Shown: piece by piece, positions 23,021-33,250 of the stretch
Layout of the letters: every line of letters starts with the position of its first letter
Numbering within the stretch: position 1 is the first letter of the stretch
From: Tridacna crocea
Taxonomy: Eukaryota > Mollusca > Bivalvia > Cardiida > Cardiidae
Assembly: GCA_943736015.1 (NCBI GenBank)
Contig: OX031062.1
Span: forward strand, 2,834,501 to 2,898,500
Direction: 5' to 3'
DNA length: 64,000 nucleotides
Position numbers and translations under genes: made by a program
Notes under the pieces: generated by a model
What the model was told of the DNA's origin: nothing
Seen by the model: the letters and a program-made list of their open reading frames with translations, nothing else
The model's database searches: none

Positions 23021-23800
23021 TTGCCATAAGGGGCTATCAGTCAAACAAAATTAGTAGAATATGTTTATTTAATAATAGTTATTGTTCCAATGAAGAAAGA
23101 TTGCTTTACTTGAAATAAAACTTAACGATATTATTTAGTAAATTAACTTTAAACGTTTTATTAATAATTGAATAATATTATGTACTTTGGCAGCCAGAAG
23201 GGGCTAACAGCTATTGAAATAAATGGAAAAAAAATATAACAAAAACAATCTACTAACATTACAGTGAACTATTTAGTTAGAAGTATACATGTATATATTG
23301 TTCCCTTAAACTTCACCGATAATCCCAGATAAAAAGCTAAAAACAACTTCACCTTTTAATGTAGAACCTGCAAAACTTTTCTACAACTAACACATTTTCA
23401 CAACACTCAGGCCAAGGTGTCAGATAATATTTCTGGTCAACCTATTTGTATTATCAGAACAAGATGAAGTTGTTATATCATTCACTGGTCAGGGAATCAC
23501 TTGCACTTCTTATTATTTGATCTTAACGGCAGCAGAGTAAAAAAAAAAACACCACAAGTGCTATCAGCACCACTATCTGTTGTTGGAACCTTCTGGCAGC
23601 CCTCAATGTATTCTTAGCTCCTTCTGGCGGACAGAATAATTAGCATTTGTTGTTAGACCCTAACAGTGTTGTGTCATAAATAATGCTAATTATCAGAATA
23701 TGATTAAAATATTTTTTGGGGTTGAAGAACACATGAAAATGAATTGAAATATGACAAAAAGTCAATTTTGGTGAAAAGTGTTGATAGCCCCTTCTGGCAA
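23021..23800. mobile_element. Transposon-like element with repeated subterminal motif
   Basis: Inverted ends TTGCCATAAGGGGCTATCA (23021-23039) and TGATAGCCCCTTCTGGCAA (23782-23800). The motif GCCAGAAGGGGCT recurs inside at about 23193 (+) and 23590 and 23620 (-). No clear target duplication and no coding capacity. Confidence 0.6.
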
Positions 23801-23893
23801 TCAATAGACGATATATAAGTCGCTTTTTTATCTGAACTTCTACTGGTCTAGAATAGAATAAGACTCAATTTAATAACTGAATTCTACTCTTAA

Positions 23894-24434
23894 AGGTGGG
23901 CCTTCAAATTTTGGGACGAAAATTTTACAAAAATACAAAATAATCATCCTAATGCTCTCAAGGCCTTTCAATTTTCATTCATAAAACCCCAGTAGTCGAA
24001 AACCGTCCGACAACAAGATAAAATAGGGATTTACCACGGCCACGCTCTACACCGAAGGGAGACACTGTCTATTTTTACATGAACAACTCGCTTATTTACA
24101 TACCGGAGATACACAGACGAAGCTTCAAACATAGCGTGCGAAGAAAAAATTATAGAAAATAATTACATGGTTGTTATGTTACGGAATTTAAGCTTCATTT
24201 GTCATGTGCTAGTCACTTGACATTCCCACAATGTTTTTTTGATTTATAGCGCGAAATCTAAAAATAACCTGAAGAGGCTACATAGCCTTTTAAGGGAATA
24301 CCATCAAAAACATTTTTTTTTTTGGAATTTCGCGATTCTTAATTATTGATGATTTGTACTGTTTTTTCATATAAATTTCAGTGATATATACATTTGTTAA
24401 TTTCGTGCGATGTGAAATATTTAAATACCCACCT
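23894..24434. mobile_element. TTAA-flanked MITE, AGGTGG family, copy 2
   Basis: 541 bp, AGGTGGGCCTTC...ATACCCACCT between TTAA at 23890-23893 and 24435-24438. Unit C shows the empty site (CTCTAAATGAGG near 45321). Confidence 0.8.
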
Positions 24435-24844
24435 TTAATGAGGAATATGTAGTGAGGGGTACACGTCAATATGCTCTTTGTAAATAGTAGATAGTTGGAA
24501 TCCAAAATTAAACTTCATGTTATCTGCAATCTCATCTATATCTACACATTCAGCATAGATCTATGCTGTATGCGCCAAGGTTTACGATTAACGCCAATTC
24601 GATACATTGATGACCAGTGCTACCTTTTGGATGTGACAGGTGGTTGAACAAGGTTAAATATTCAAGTAAATATATTTTCTTTTTATTAGTATTTCATATA
24701 GATTTATTCTTACCTTTGGTATCCGTTTTAAAAGATTTTGTCCAAGGCCTAGGACAAAACCCCAGACAAACATAGGCGTACGTTGCTGCTATTGTGCCTA
24801 TCTGGTAACCGGTTGTAGATGTAGCACCTATTCATCCCAGATCA

Positions 24845-24912
24845 TGAAACACGAGAAAAGGGGCATTCGGACTTTTGCGTAAAGTGTCGTCTCGGATCAG
24901 CCTGCGCAGTTT
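24845..24912. mobile_element. Partial GGCTTGCAACA-type MITE, unit B
   Basis: Only the first 60 bp or so (ACGAGAAAAGGGGCATTCGG through the CTCGGATCAGCCTGCGCAG motif) remain. Confidence 0.6.
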
Positions 24913-25667
24913 GCATTGATTATGTTCTTCAGACTTAGGCAAAACAGAAAATTACATAAAAACGAAACGTGTTTATTTTGTGGTCTTACGAAGTGGACAA
25001 TAAGGCAACTGCTTCGAAGGATTTCTCTCTTAAGATCTTCTTGCATTCTATGATTCGCTTGCAAGCCCCACTATGAAAATAAATGTAGAGAAGTTCGTTT
25101 ATGGAATAGCTATTAATACATGACAAATGTTCAATAGAAGCGCAGTTTCAAATTTAAAAAAAAAAGGGGGGGGGCTTTGAAATTGAAATTGTCTCAAACT
25201 TTATTCTTTATGTGTTTTATTTTAAATGACGTATTTACATTTAGTTAAGGATTGTCTGTTAAACAAACTTCGGCCTAGAAGGAAAATAAATGTGAAAAAG
25301 AATCCAAACATCTGTTTCATTATAAGTCGATAATATATTTTTGTAAGGGGAGACCTTTCTTCGTTGTCCTTACAGAGGAATCGTTGGTCTAGGTATCCGT
25401 TGCTGATTATGTTCTATATAAAACAAATATCACATAATAATTGATTCAAAACAACACACGTCACCCGAGAATGTATTCATCATAAAAAGACTAATGCAAA
25501 CTGGAAATCTAAACCAGCACAGAGTGCACCTTGCCGGTAGGCGGAGCCTCAAGCGGCATTGACATTTCTGCCACCAATGTTATCATAACAGCAATTATGT
25601 AGGTAGTCGCTGTTTTAAAAAGCAAAGCATGATAAGAATGAATCGATATCATCTGAAGACAAATGAC

Positions 25668-25673
25668 TATAAA
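25668..25673 (+). promoter_or_regulatory. Candidate TATA box, unit B
   Basis: TATAAA 94 bp upstream of the candidate start at 25762, equivalent to the box in unit A. Confidence 0.4.
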
Positions 25674-25761
25674 TCGCACAGCAAATGACATTCTGTATTT
25701 TAAGTGTGTCTATGTACCTTCAAGTAGTTCTGAAGTGTGTTTTCATAAAAGCCGGGTAAGA

Positions 25762-25788
25762 ATGTCTCTCAGGAGCCAAATGTTAAAG
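25762..25788 (+). CDS. Candidate first coding exon, unit B/E
   Basis: Reads the same nine residues as unit A, with AAG followed by GTAGGA. The downstream exons it would serve are broken: the first is split by the retrotransposon at 27025-33810, and the second (35838-36765) has lost its own splice acceptor. The exon is therefore probably orphaned although its sequence is intact. Confidence 0.4.
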
Positions 25789-27068
25789 GTAGGACCAGTT
25801 TTAAGTACATCTGAATAACTAGTGTAAAAGTTAGACTCGCAAAGAAATTAACAAACTTTAAGTAAAGTCAAACAAAAGGGTTGCCAATAGGTACGCAAAT
25901 AAATTTCGCATTATGTGGTCAAAATCACCACTTTGTTTTACGGCAATGACTCGCAAATACTTGATACATAGCAGAAGTAGCCGGAGTGTTTAAAACTGAA
26001 CATATCAAGCCCTGTTTTTCTGTCAACTATACTCATGAAATGATTTTAACGCTGCAACCATTTAATGCATTATATATTTTCCCCCATTATTTCCTCAATT
26101 ATGAAAAAAAGAACAAATACAGGAACAAAAAACAACAATAACACAAGAAAACAGTCGGTAAATTTGGAGAAAACTGGTCGTGTTGACGAGTATGCCTATG
26201 ATTGTATGCGTGCATGCGTGTCTTTGAGGGAGAGAGAGAAAGAGAGAAAATCAGTTACAAATGTACAATACAAAAACTAAAAATTCAGAATGAAAATAAT
26301 ATAAAAAATGAATAAGAACATGTGGTAGACATTATGCGTGATATTCCAAGCAATACTACTTTATACTTTCTCGAAATAAAGCAGTAAGAACTAAACAGAT
26401 GCTTGGAAACACGTGAAATACTCAAACTTGATAATGTTTCATTTCTTTCTCTAGATGAACACAGAAAGAATTAAAACATGATCCAAAAATCTAAAAATAA
26501 GCACTTTCTAGAAGAGAAAAAGAATTAAATTCCAACAGAGCTACATCGGTAATAAAAGCTGCGTAAACACGAGACAAAAATCAAATGGTGGATGAAGCGA
26601 CTCCATATACGATAAACATTATCACAGTATACATGCACATGAAGAAAGATACATAGGATCTGACATAAGTTTGCATTTGAGACAGATTTTAATGAACGAG
26701 AAAAAACTTATTGAGCGAGCTTTTTATTTATGTTTTTATGTCATCTTAAGTTCTTACTTGGACATACTTTTGAGTGATATGCAAGAAACGCTCGCAGATC
26801 TGGTGTTGAAGAACTCGAAGATCTACGTGTGATTAATCACATTAAAAAAATGTTATCCCCGCACTTATAAAGTCATCGTCAATTTATATCATGAGTTTGA
26901 TTTTGGTAAGATGAGCTAAAACACGATTGTTTTCCTTCTATTTCACGCAGATTGTGTGTAGAATGAAATTGGCAAACCGCTTTCTTGTTATATTCAGCAT
27001 ATTAAGCCTTGCTGCTCTGCATGCTGTTATGTACATACCCAGTTATTCCTAGCTTTGTTCATGTGTGT

Positions 27069-27596
27069 TGTTACGGGAGACCACTCCTTCCTGCATGGCA
27101 TACTCCCGATTTAAATACAATACCTGGCTACTGCGTCAGGGAGATATCTCTTTGGCTCAGTGGTTAGGGTATTGGCTTTGCGTCCGGGAGTTCGGAGTTC
27201 GAATCCCGCTCCGATCCTTATTTCTGCCATGCATTTATTCATTTGTTTCTTTGTTACGGACTTCGTTCGTAAGATGGGGGCTCGTCCGGGATTGGCCATT
27301 GAGCCATTAATCCCATTTGTTGTCCAAAATTGGACTTCCTGCCTAAAAAGGCTTCGAGTCATCAATAAATGATGACTTTAAGAGGGGGTGTGTTACGGGG
27401 GACCACTCCTTCCTGCATGGCATACTCCCGATTTAAATACAATACCTGGCTACTGCGTCAGGGAGATATCTCTTTGGCTCAGTGGTTAGGGTATTGGCTT
27501 TGCGTCCGGGAGTTCGGAGTTCGAATCCCGCTCCGATCCTTATTTCTGCCATGCATTTATTCATTTGTTTCTTTGTTACGGACTTCGTTCGTAAGA
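27069..27596 (+). mobile_element. TRIM-like miniature LTR element with tRNA-like LTRs
   Basis: Two 206-bp direct repeats (27069-27274 and 27391-27596) differing at one position enclose 116 bp. The primer-binding site TGGGGGCTCGTCCGGGAT starts immediately after the first repeat (27275-27292), and the purine tract AGAGGGGGTG (27381-27390) ends immediately before the second. GTGT is duplicated on both sides (27065-27068, 27597-27600). No coding capacity. Each LTR starts TGTTACG and ends CGTAAGA and carries a tRNA-like segment. The architecture is that of a terminal-repeat retrotransposon in miniature; only the plant Cassandra family (5S RNA in the LTR) comes to mind as an analogue. Confidence 0.85.
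27148..27222 (+). promoter_or_regulatory. tRNA-like pol III promoter in the left TRIM LTR
   Basis: TGGCTCAGTGG (A-box match) followed at tRNA spacing by AGTTCGAATCC (B-box match). The same segment recurs in the second LTR around 27472-27541. The T-arm does not pair cleanly, so it is tRNA-derived rather than a working tRNA gene. Confidence 0.7.
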
Positions 27597-28121
27597 GTGT
27601 ATCTAATTTTGAATGGGTTTCCCCTGTTGCTATTTTTAGAACTGGATTCTCTCTTGTGGAATATTGTGCTGGAAGTTTCCAGGCCTTTATACAATCTGAT
27701 TACTAGAAATTATGCAACTGATTTTAACATGAATTTTCTGGAAGTTTCCCTGTTATTTTAAAAGGAAAAGCTTTTTACATCTCAGTGTTCACTAGTTAAT
27801 ACATGATTGCCAGACTACAGTGGGGATTATTTTGTGTTTGTGTCATAATTAGTGCTTGGATTACATTCAGTTTGGATTCGGATCAGACTAGACTAAAGTG
27901 AGGATTACTTCGTGTGCTTGGATTACATTCAATTTGGATTAGGATCAGATTGGAATTAAGACTGGAATAATTTGTCTTTTGAATTTAACGTCTAAGGTAT
28001 TGTTTTGTACTATTGTAATATTGTCACTGTTTATCTGATATTTTTGTTAATAAATTCTGTTAATTGTTGTCGTTTGTTGCTGGCTTCTACTTTCTAGTTA
28101 CGCCTGACTCGTAACAGAAAC

Positions 28122-28139
28122 TGGGGGCTCGTCCGGGAT
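28122..28139 (+). promoter_or_regulatory. Primer-binding site, tRNA-Pro type
   Basis: TGGGGGCTCGTCCGGGAT, five bases after the left LTR. This matches the tRNA-Pro primer site known from murine leukaemia virus and is shared with the nested miniature element. Confidence 0.85.
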
Positions 28140-28311
28140 TGGAAAATAGACTAACGCATTCGTTTTCCTTTTGGGATTAGCCATCGATTGGAAAATAAGA
28201 CATAGACGTTTGCTTTTCACAATTTGAATAAATCTAATACATCCTGTTAGTCAAAATTACTAATCAGTAATTATAATACATTTTTGTACTTGAATCCAGC
28301 AACAAACAAAC

Positions 28312-29136
28312 ATGTCTTTTGACTTAGATAAATTTACGGCTCAACCGTCTGTGGAGTTATTGAATTTAGGTAAAAAGACTGATTTGCTTAATCTTGCTAA
28401 ACACTATAAATTGTCTGAAGTAAAATCTTCAATGCGTAAACATGAAATTAAGAACACTTTGGTACAATATTTTGTTGATGAGGAGATTTTTAATGAAAAT
28501 GCTCTTTCCCTGATAGTTGACGTTCAGTCATTTTCAAGTTCAAAAGAACTTGAATTGAAACTTCAGATCAGACAATTAGAAATTCAGGAAAGAGAGAAGG
28601 AAAGAGAAAGGGAAAGACAGAGACAAGAAAGAGTAGAGAGAGAGAAGGAAAGAGAAAGGGAAAGAGAAAGGGAGAGAGAAGAAAGGGAAAGGGAAGAGAG
28701 AGAGAAGGAGAGAGAATTTCAATTAAGAATGAGGGAAATAGAAATGCAAGAAAGAGCAAATCAGCTCAAGCAAAAGATTGTTACAAAACATATTAGGCTT
28801 GTTCCTCCATTTCAAGAGAATGAAGTTGATAAATACTTCCTACACTTTGAAAAAGTTGCAGAAAACTTAAATTGGCCAAAAGAGCACTGGACTTTGCTTC
28901 TGCAAAGTGTTTTGATAGGCAAAGCTCGTGAAATTTATACACAACTAGGTGTTGAACAATGTCATCATTATGAGACTGTTAAAGAACTTATTCTCAAAGG
29001 TTATGAGCTGGTCCCAGAAGCATATAGACAAAAATTTAGAAATTGTAAAAAAGATTCTAACCAGACTCATGTTGAATTTGCTAGAAACAAAGAACAGTTA
29101 TTTGATAGATGGTGCTGTTCTAAGAAAATAGACTAA
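28312..29136 (+). CDS. gag: Gag region of the Gmr1-type element
   Basis: The N-terminal 50 residues (LGKKTDLLNLAKHYKL) resemble the SAP-like start seen in some metazoan gypsy Gags. Residues about 85-160 form a very Arg/Glu-rich, presumably coiled-coil stretch. A capsid-like region follows (PPFQENEVDKYFLHFE onward). Gag proteins form the particle in which the RNA is reverse transcribed. The late capsid region is of the kind from which the vertebrate SCAN domain is thought to derive; that link is family knowledge, not something the sequence proves. Confidence 0.85.
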   Translation: MSFDLDKFTAQPSVELLNLGKKTDLLNLAKHYKLSEVKSSMRKHEIKNTLVQYFVDEEIFNENALSLIVDVQSFSSSKELELKLQIRQLEIQEREKERERERQRQERVEREKEREREREREREEREREEREKEREFQLRMREIEMQERANQLKQKIVTKHIRLVPPFQENEVDKYFLHFEKVAENLNWPKEHWTLLLQSVLIGKAREIYTQLGVEQCHHYETVKELILKGYELVPEAYRQKFRNCKKDSNQTHVEFARNKEQLFDRWCCSKKID

Positions 29137-29160
29137 AATTATGATAAACTAAGACAACTT

Positions 29161-32100
29161 ATGTTAGTTGAAGAATTCAAACGTTGTATTCAATTTGATG
29201 TTAAGACATTCTTAGACGAAAAACAAGTTGAAACTTTAGAAGAAGCAGCTCGTCTGGCTGATAATTACTACCTTACACATAAAGTTTCTTTTATTGCTAA
29301 ACCAAAACCTACTTCCTCACATCCCCAAAATAAATCTATGTCTGGTAATTCATCTGGCATGCCCAGTCAATCCAATACACCCAAACCCAATTCTACTAGT
29401 GAAACCAAAAGTCAATATCCCTTATCTCGAACCACTTGTAACTATTGTAAGAAACCTGGTCACCTTGTTTCTGAATGTTTGAAATTAAAAAGGAAGTTAG
29501 AAAGTGATGAAGCCAAACCAACAGGGCTCACCACTCTTAGACCAAGGCCACAGTCTTCTATTAAAACCAATACAATTGACATAGTCACAAAACCCAAGTC
29601 TGATTCTACTATGGAGATTTTTGAACCATTTATGTTGAATGGTTTTGTATCACTTTCAGGTGATAATTGCCCACCTACCCCTATTAAAATTTTAAGAGAC
29701 ACAGGAGCTTCTCAATCTCTTATTTTAGCAGATATACTGCCTTTTTCTGAGAAGACTTCTTCCGGTACTAGTGTCCTTATTCAGGGTGTAGAGTGTGGAA
29801 CTGTTAATATCCCTCTCCATCATGTTAATTTGTCATCAGATTTGGTTACTGGGCCTGTGGTTATTGGTATTAAACCTTCCTTGCCATTTAAAGGTGTCCA
29901 TTTACTGCTAGGCAATGACTTAGCTGGAGATAAGGTTGTGGTTAATCCACTTGTAACTGACACACCAAATATAGGTCAAACAGATGACCCTATCGAGCAG
30001 GAAATTCCTGACTTGTATCCTTCTTGTGCAGTTACCCGAGCTATGGCTAAAAAGGCCATTTTGAAAAACTCAAACTCTGACATTGACTTGATGGATACTT
30101 TTATCGGTCAATATTTTAATAATGAGATTAAAAAGTCTCTTGATCCCAGTTTGTCTGATACTCAGACAGACTCGTCAATGTCTTGTCATTCTCCACCAAG
30201 GTCTATTGACCAAGGTCACGACACCCTGTCAAAGTCACAGCTTATCCAGGAACAGCAAACTGATCCTGAGATTTCAAAATTAATTTTTAGGGCTTTACCT
30301 GAAGATGAAATTTCACAGGTCCCAATGTGTTACTATATAAAGAATGGGATTCTTATGAGAAAATGGCGACCATTTGATGTCCCAGCTGATGATGAATGGG
30401 CTGTTTATCACCAAATTGTGGTTCCAAAGTCATATCGTCATGAAATACTAAGTATAGCCCATGAAAGTCCTATGTCAGGTCGTCTAGGTATAAACAAGAC
30501 CTATCACAAAATTATTACTCATTTTTATTGGCCTGGTCTCAAATCAGATGTCTCTAAATATTGTAAAACTTGCCATACATGTCAAATGGTAGGTAAACCC
30601 AACCAAACCATTCCCAAAGCTCAATTACAACCTATTCCTGCTTTTGATGAACCTTTCAGTAGGATACTTATAGATTGTGTTGGTCCTTTACCTCGAACCA
30701 AGTCAGGAAATGAGTATCTCTTAACAATTATGTGTACTTCTACCCGTTTTCCTGAAGCTATTCCTTTAAGGAACATCAAAACAAAGTCAATAGTCAAAAT
30801 TCTTGTAAAATTTTTCACATTTGTTGGTCTTCCAAAATCAGTTCAGTCTGATCAAGGGTCAAATTTTATGTCTGGTATATTCCAACAGGTTATGCATGAA
30901 TTAGGGATCAAGCAATACAGGTCGTCCGCTTATCACCCTGAAAGTCAAGGTGCTTTAGAAAGATTTCACCAGACATTAAAAAATATGATAAGGTCATATT
31001 GCTTTGACACTGAAAAAGATTGGGATGAGGGCATCCATTTGTTACTATTTGCAACCAGAGAATCTGTACAAGAATCTCTTGGTTTCAGTCCTTTTGAATT
31101 AGTTTTTGGCCATTCTGTTCGGGGACCTTTAAAACTTTGGAAAGAAAAAATATTTTCAAATGATGAAACACCTTTGAATTTACTACAGTATGTTTCTGAC
31201 TTCAGAAATAGACTGTCTAGGGCATGTGAGGTTGCTAGGTCCAATCTTAAAACGTCTCAGGGCAAAATGAAAGCAAGATATGACAACCATGTTATTGACA
31301 GAAAATTTAAACCAGGTGACAAAGTTCTTGCTCTTTTGCCAATACCTGGCAGACCTCTACAGGCAAGATATTTTGGACCCTACACTATTGACAAGAAAAC
31401 AAGTGATTTAAACTATATAATTAATACGCCAGGAAGGCGTAAAAATAAACAAATGTGTCATGTAAATATGTTAAAGGAATACTTTGACAGAGATAGCTCT
31501 ATTTCAAAACCAATTACAGTTGTAAACACTGTCCCACAAGAATCAGATGTATCTGAACTTGAAGTAAATTCTGACTTTATTGATAAATCTGATCCTGGTC
31601 CATCTAAACTTGAGAATTCGGATATTTTGGGAAACCTTAACAACAAACTATCTCACTTGGAACCATCACAGCAGGAAGAGCTGAAACAGTTGATACATGA
31701 ATATGAACATTTATTTCCTGATATCCCCACAAGAACAGATAAAATCTATCATGATGTCATTGTGGAAGATTCTAAACCAATAAAGCAACATCCATATAGA
31801 ATGAATCCTTTGAAACAGAAATACCTCCAAGATGAAGTAAAATACTTACTGGAAAATGACTTTATTGAACCTAGCCAGAGTAATTACAGTTCACCATGTA
31901 TATTAGTACCCAAATCAAATGGAACTTATAGAATGTGTACCGATTATCGTAAAGTGAACTCTGTGACAAAAACAGACTCTTTTCCAATACCAAGAATTGA
32001 TGACTGTATTGACAAAGTTGGAAATTCTAAATATGTCACCAAATTTGACCTGCTAAAAGGATTCTGGCAAGTTCCACTGACTGATAGAGCAAAAGAAGTA

Positions 32101-33030
32101 TCAGCCTTTGCTACTCCAAACGGTCTGTACCAATACAAAGTTATGCCGTTTGGGATGAAAAATTCTCCTGCAACGTTTCAGCGACTTGTAAACAACGTTA
32201 TATGTGGATTAGATGGTTGTGATGCATACATTGACGACGTCATCATCTACTCAGACAGTTGGAGTGACCACCTTCAAAGAATCAGGAAGTTCTTCGACCG
32301 ACTCAGTAAAGCGAAACTGACTGTGAATCTTGCAAAAACTGAACTTTGTCATGCTACTGTAACATTTTTAGGACATCTTGTGGGACAGGGTCAAGTTAAA
32401 CCTTTAGAAGCTAAGGTCAGTGCTATCTCTGAGTTTCCTATGCCTAATTGTAAAAGACAGCTGATGCGATTTCTTGGTATGGCTGGCTACTATAGGAAAT
32501 TCTGTAAAAATTTCTCAGGTATTGCTGAAACTTTAACAAATTTGCTTAAGAAAAGCGCAAAGTTCAAATGGAATGACAAATGTCAAGATGCATTCGATCG
32601 TCTAAAAGCCATACTAAAGAGTGCACCAGTTCTCTTGGCACCTGATTTTGACAAATGTTTCAAATTAGCTGTTGATGCAAGTGATGTTGGTATTGGTGCT
32701 GTTCTTTTACAAGAAGATAATAATGGTATTGATCACCCAGTTTGTTACTTTTCTAAGAAATTTAACAAACATCAGAAAAATTACTCTACCAAAGAAAAAG
32801 AGTGTCTTTCTTTAATTCTGGCAATCCAGCAGTTCGAAGTTTATTTAACCTCTTCAACTTCACCAATTGTTGTTTTCAGTGATCATAACCCTTTAAGTTT
32901 TTTACACAAACTTAAGAATAAGAATCAAAGATTACTGAGGTGGAGTTTATTGCTTCAAGAGTTTAATCTTGACATAAGACACATAAAAGGGAAAGATAAC
33001 ATTATACCAGATGCTCTTTCAAGAGTTTGA
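29161..33030 (+). CDS. pol: Pol region with integrase before reverse transcriptase
   Basis: 1289 codons. In order: CCHC knuckle CNYCKKPGHLVSEC (from residue 93), aspartic protease DTGAS (180), integrase zinc-binding region (His from 434), integrase catalytic Asp 505, Asp 564 and Glu 600 (D-D-35-E), a GPY-type module around 31375, then reverse transcriptase with YIDDV (1023), RNase H (VDAS, Asp 1172) and the terminal DALSRV. Most Ty3/gypsy elements have integrase last; the order here is that of Gmr1 elements. Confidence 0.93.
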   Translation: MLVEEFKRCIQFDVKTFLDEKQVETLEEAARLADNYYLTHKVSFIAKPKPTSSHPQNKSMSGNSSGMPSQSNTPKPNSTSETKSQYPLSRTTCNYCKKPGHLVSECLKLKRKLESDEAKPTGLTTLRPRPQSSIKTNTIDIVTKPKSDSTMEIFEPFMLNGFVSLSGDNCPPTPIKILRDTGASQSLILADILPFSEKTSSGTSVLIQGVECGTVNIPLHHVNLSSDLVTGPVVIGIKPSLPFKGVHLLLGNDLAGDKVVVNPLVTDTPNIGQTDDPIEQEIPDLYPSCAVTRAMAKKAILKNSNSDIDLMDTFIGQYFNNEIKKSLDPSLSDTQTDSSMSCHSPPRSIDQGHDTLSKSQLIQEQQTDPEISKLIFRALPEDEISQVPMCYYIKNGILMRKWRPFDVPADDEWAVYHQIVVPKSYRHEILSIAHESPMSGRLGINKTYHKIITHFYWPGLKSDVSKYCKTCHTCQMVGKPNQTIPKAQLQPIPAFDEPFSRILIDCVGPLPRTKSGNEYLLTIMCTSTRFPEAIPLRNIKTKSIVKILVKFFTFVGLPKSVQSDQGSNFMSGIFQQVMHELGIKQYRSSAYHPESQGALERFHQTLKNMIRSYCFDTEKDWDEGIHLLLFATRESVQESLGFSPFELVFGHSVRGPLKLWKEKIFSNDETPLNLLQYVSDFRNRLSRACEVARSNLKTSQGKMKARYDNHVIDRKFKPGDKVLALLPIPGRPLQARYFGPYTIDKKTSDLNYIINTPGRRKNKQMCHVNMLKEYFDRDSSISKPITVVNTVPQESDVSELEVNSDFIDKSDPGPSKLENSDILGNLNNKLSHLEPSQQEELKQLIHEYEHLFPDIPTRTDKIYHDVIVEDSKPIKQHPYRMNPLKQKYLQDEVKYLLENDFIEPSQSNYSSPCILVPKSNGTYRMCTDYRKVNSVTKTDSFPIPRIDDCIDKVGNSKYVTKFDLLKGFWQVPLTDRAKEVSAFATPNGLYQYKVMPFGMKNSPATFQRLVNNVICGLDGCDAYIDDVIIYSDSWSDHLQRIRKFFDRLSKAKLTVNLAKTELCHATVTFLGHLVGQGQVKPLEAKVSAISEFPMPNCKRQLMRFLGMAGYYRKFCKNFSGIAETLTNLLKKSAKFKWNDKCQDAFDRLKAILKSAPVLLAPDFDKCFKLAVDASDVGIGAVLLQEDNNGIDHPVCYFSKKFNKHQKNYSTKEKECLSLILAIQQFEVYLTSSTSPIVVFSDHNPLSFLHKLKNKNQRLLRWSLLLQEFNLDIRHIKGKDNIIPDALSRV

Positions 33031-33250
33031 AATTCCAATAGTTATTTTCCCTATATCAAGTTCAAACTGGATTTTAAAATTGTACTTTCATTACCTTGAC
33101 TGTTTTCATTAGTTTGGAATGATTAATATTTGAGTTTATCATTTTCTCTGTAATACTTCAGTTAAAGTGTCATATACATGTATATAAATGATATTGCAAA
33201 AAAGAAAGATTTATTTCATAAACCTTTCTTTTTCTTTTCAAGGGGGGAAG

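Larger units (their letters stand above)
27025..28116 (+). repeat. Left LTR of the Gmr1-type element, with nested insertion
   Basis: 1092 bp, equal to the 560-bp right LTR plus a 528-bp insertion and its 4-bp target duplication; the arithmetic is exact. Confidence 0.93.

Noticed and set aside
27148-27222. Functional tRNA gene
   Set aside because: A and B boxes match, but the acceptor and T-arm do not pair properly, and it is embedded in an LTR.
27065-27761. Two nearly identical open frames of 81 and 130 codons
   Set aside because: They read through the two TRIM LTRs and their tRNA-like segments; the repetition is the LTR duplication, not a gene pair.
28568-28759. Minus-strand frame inside gag
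   Set aside because: Complement of the GAGA-rich coiled-coil segment.
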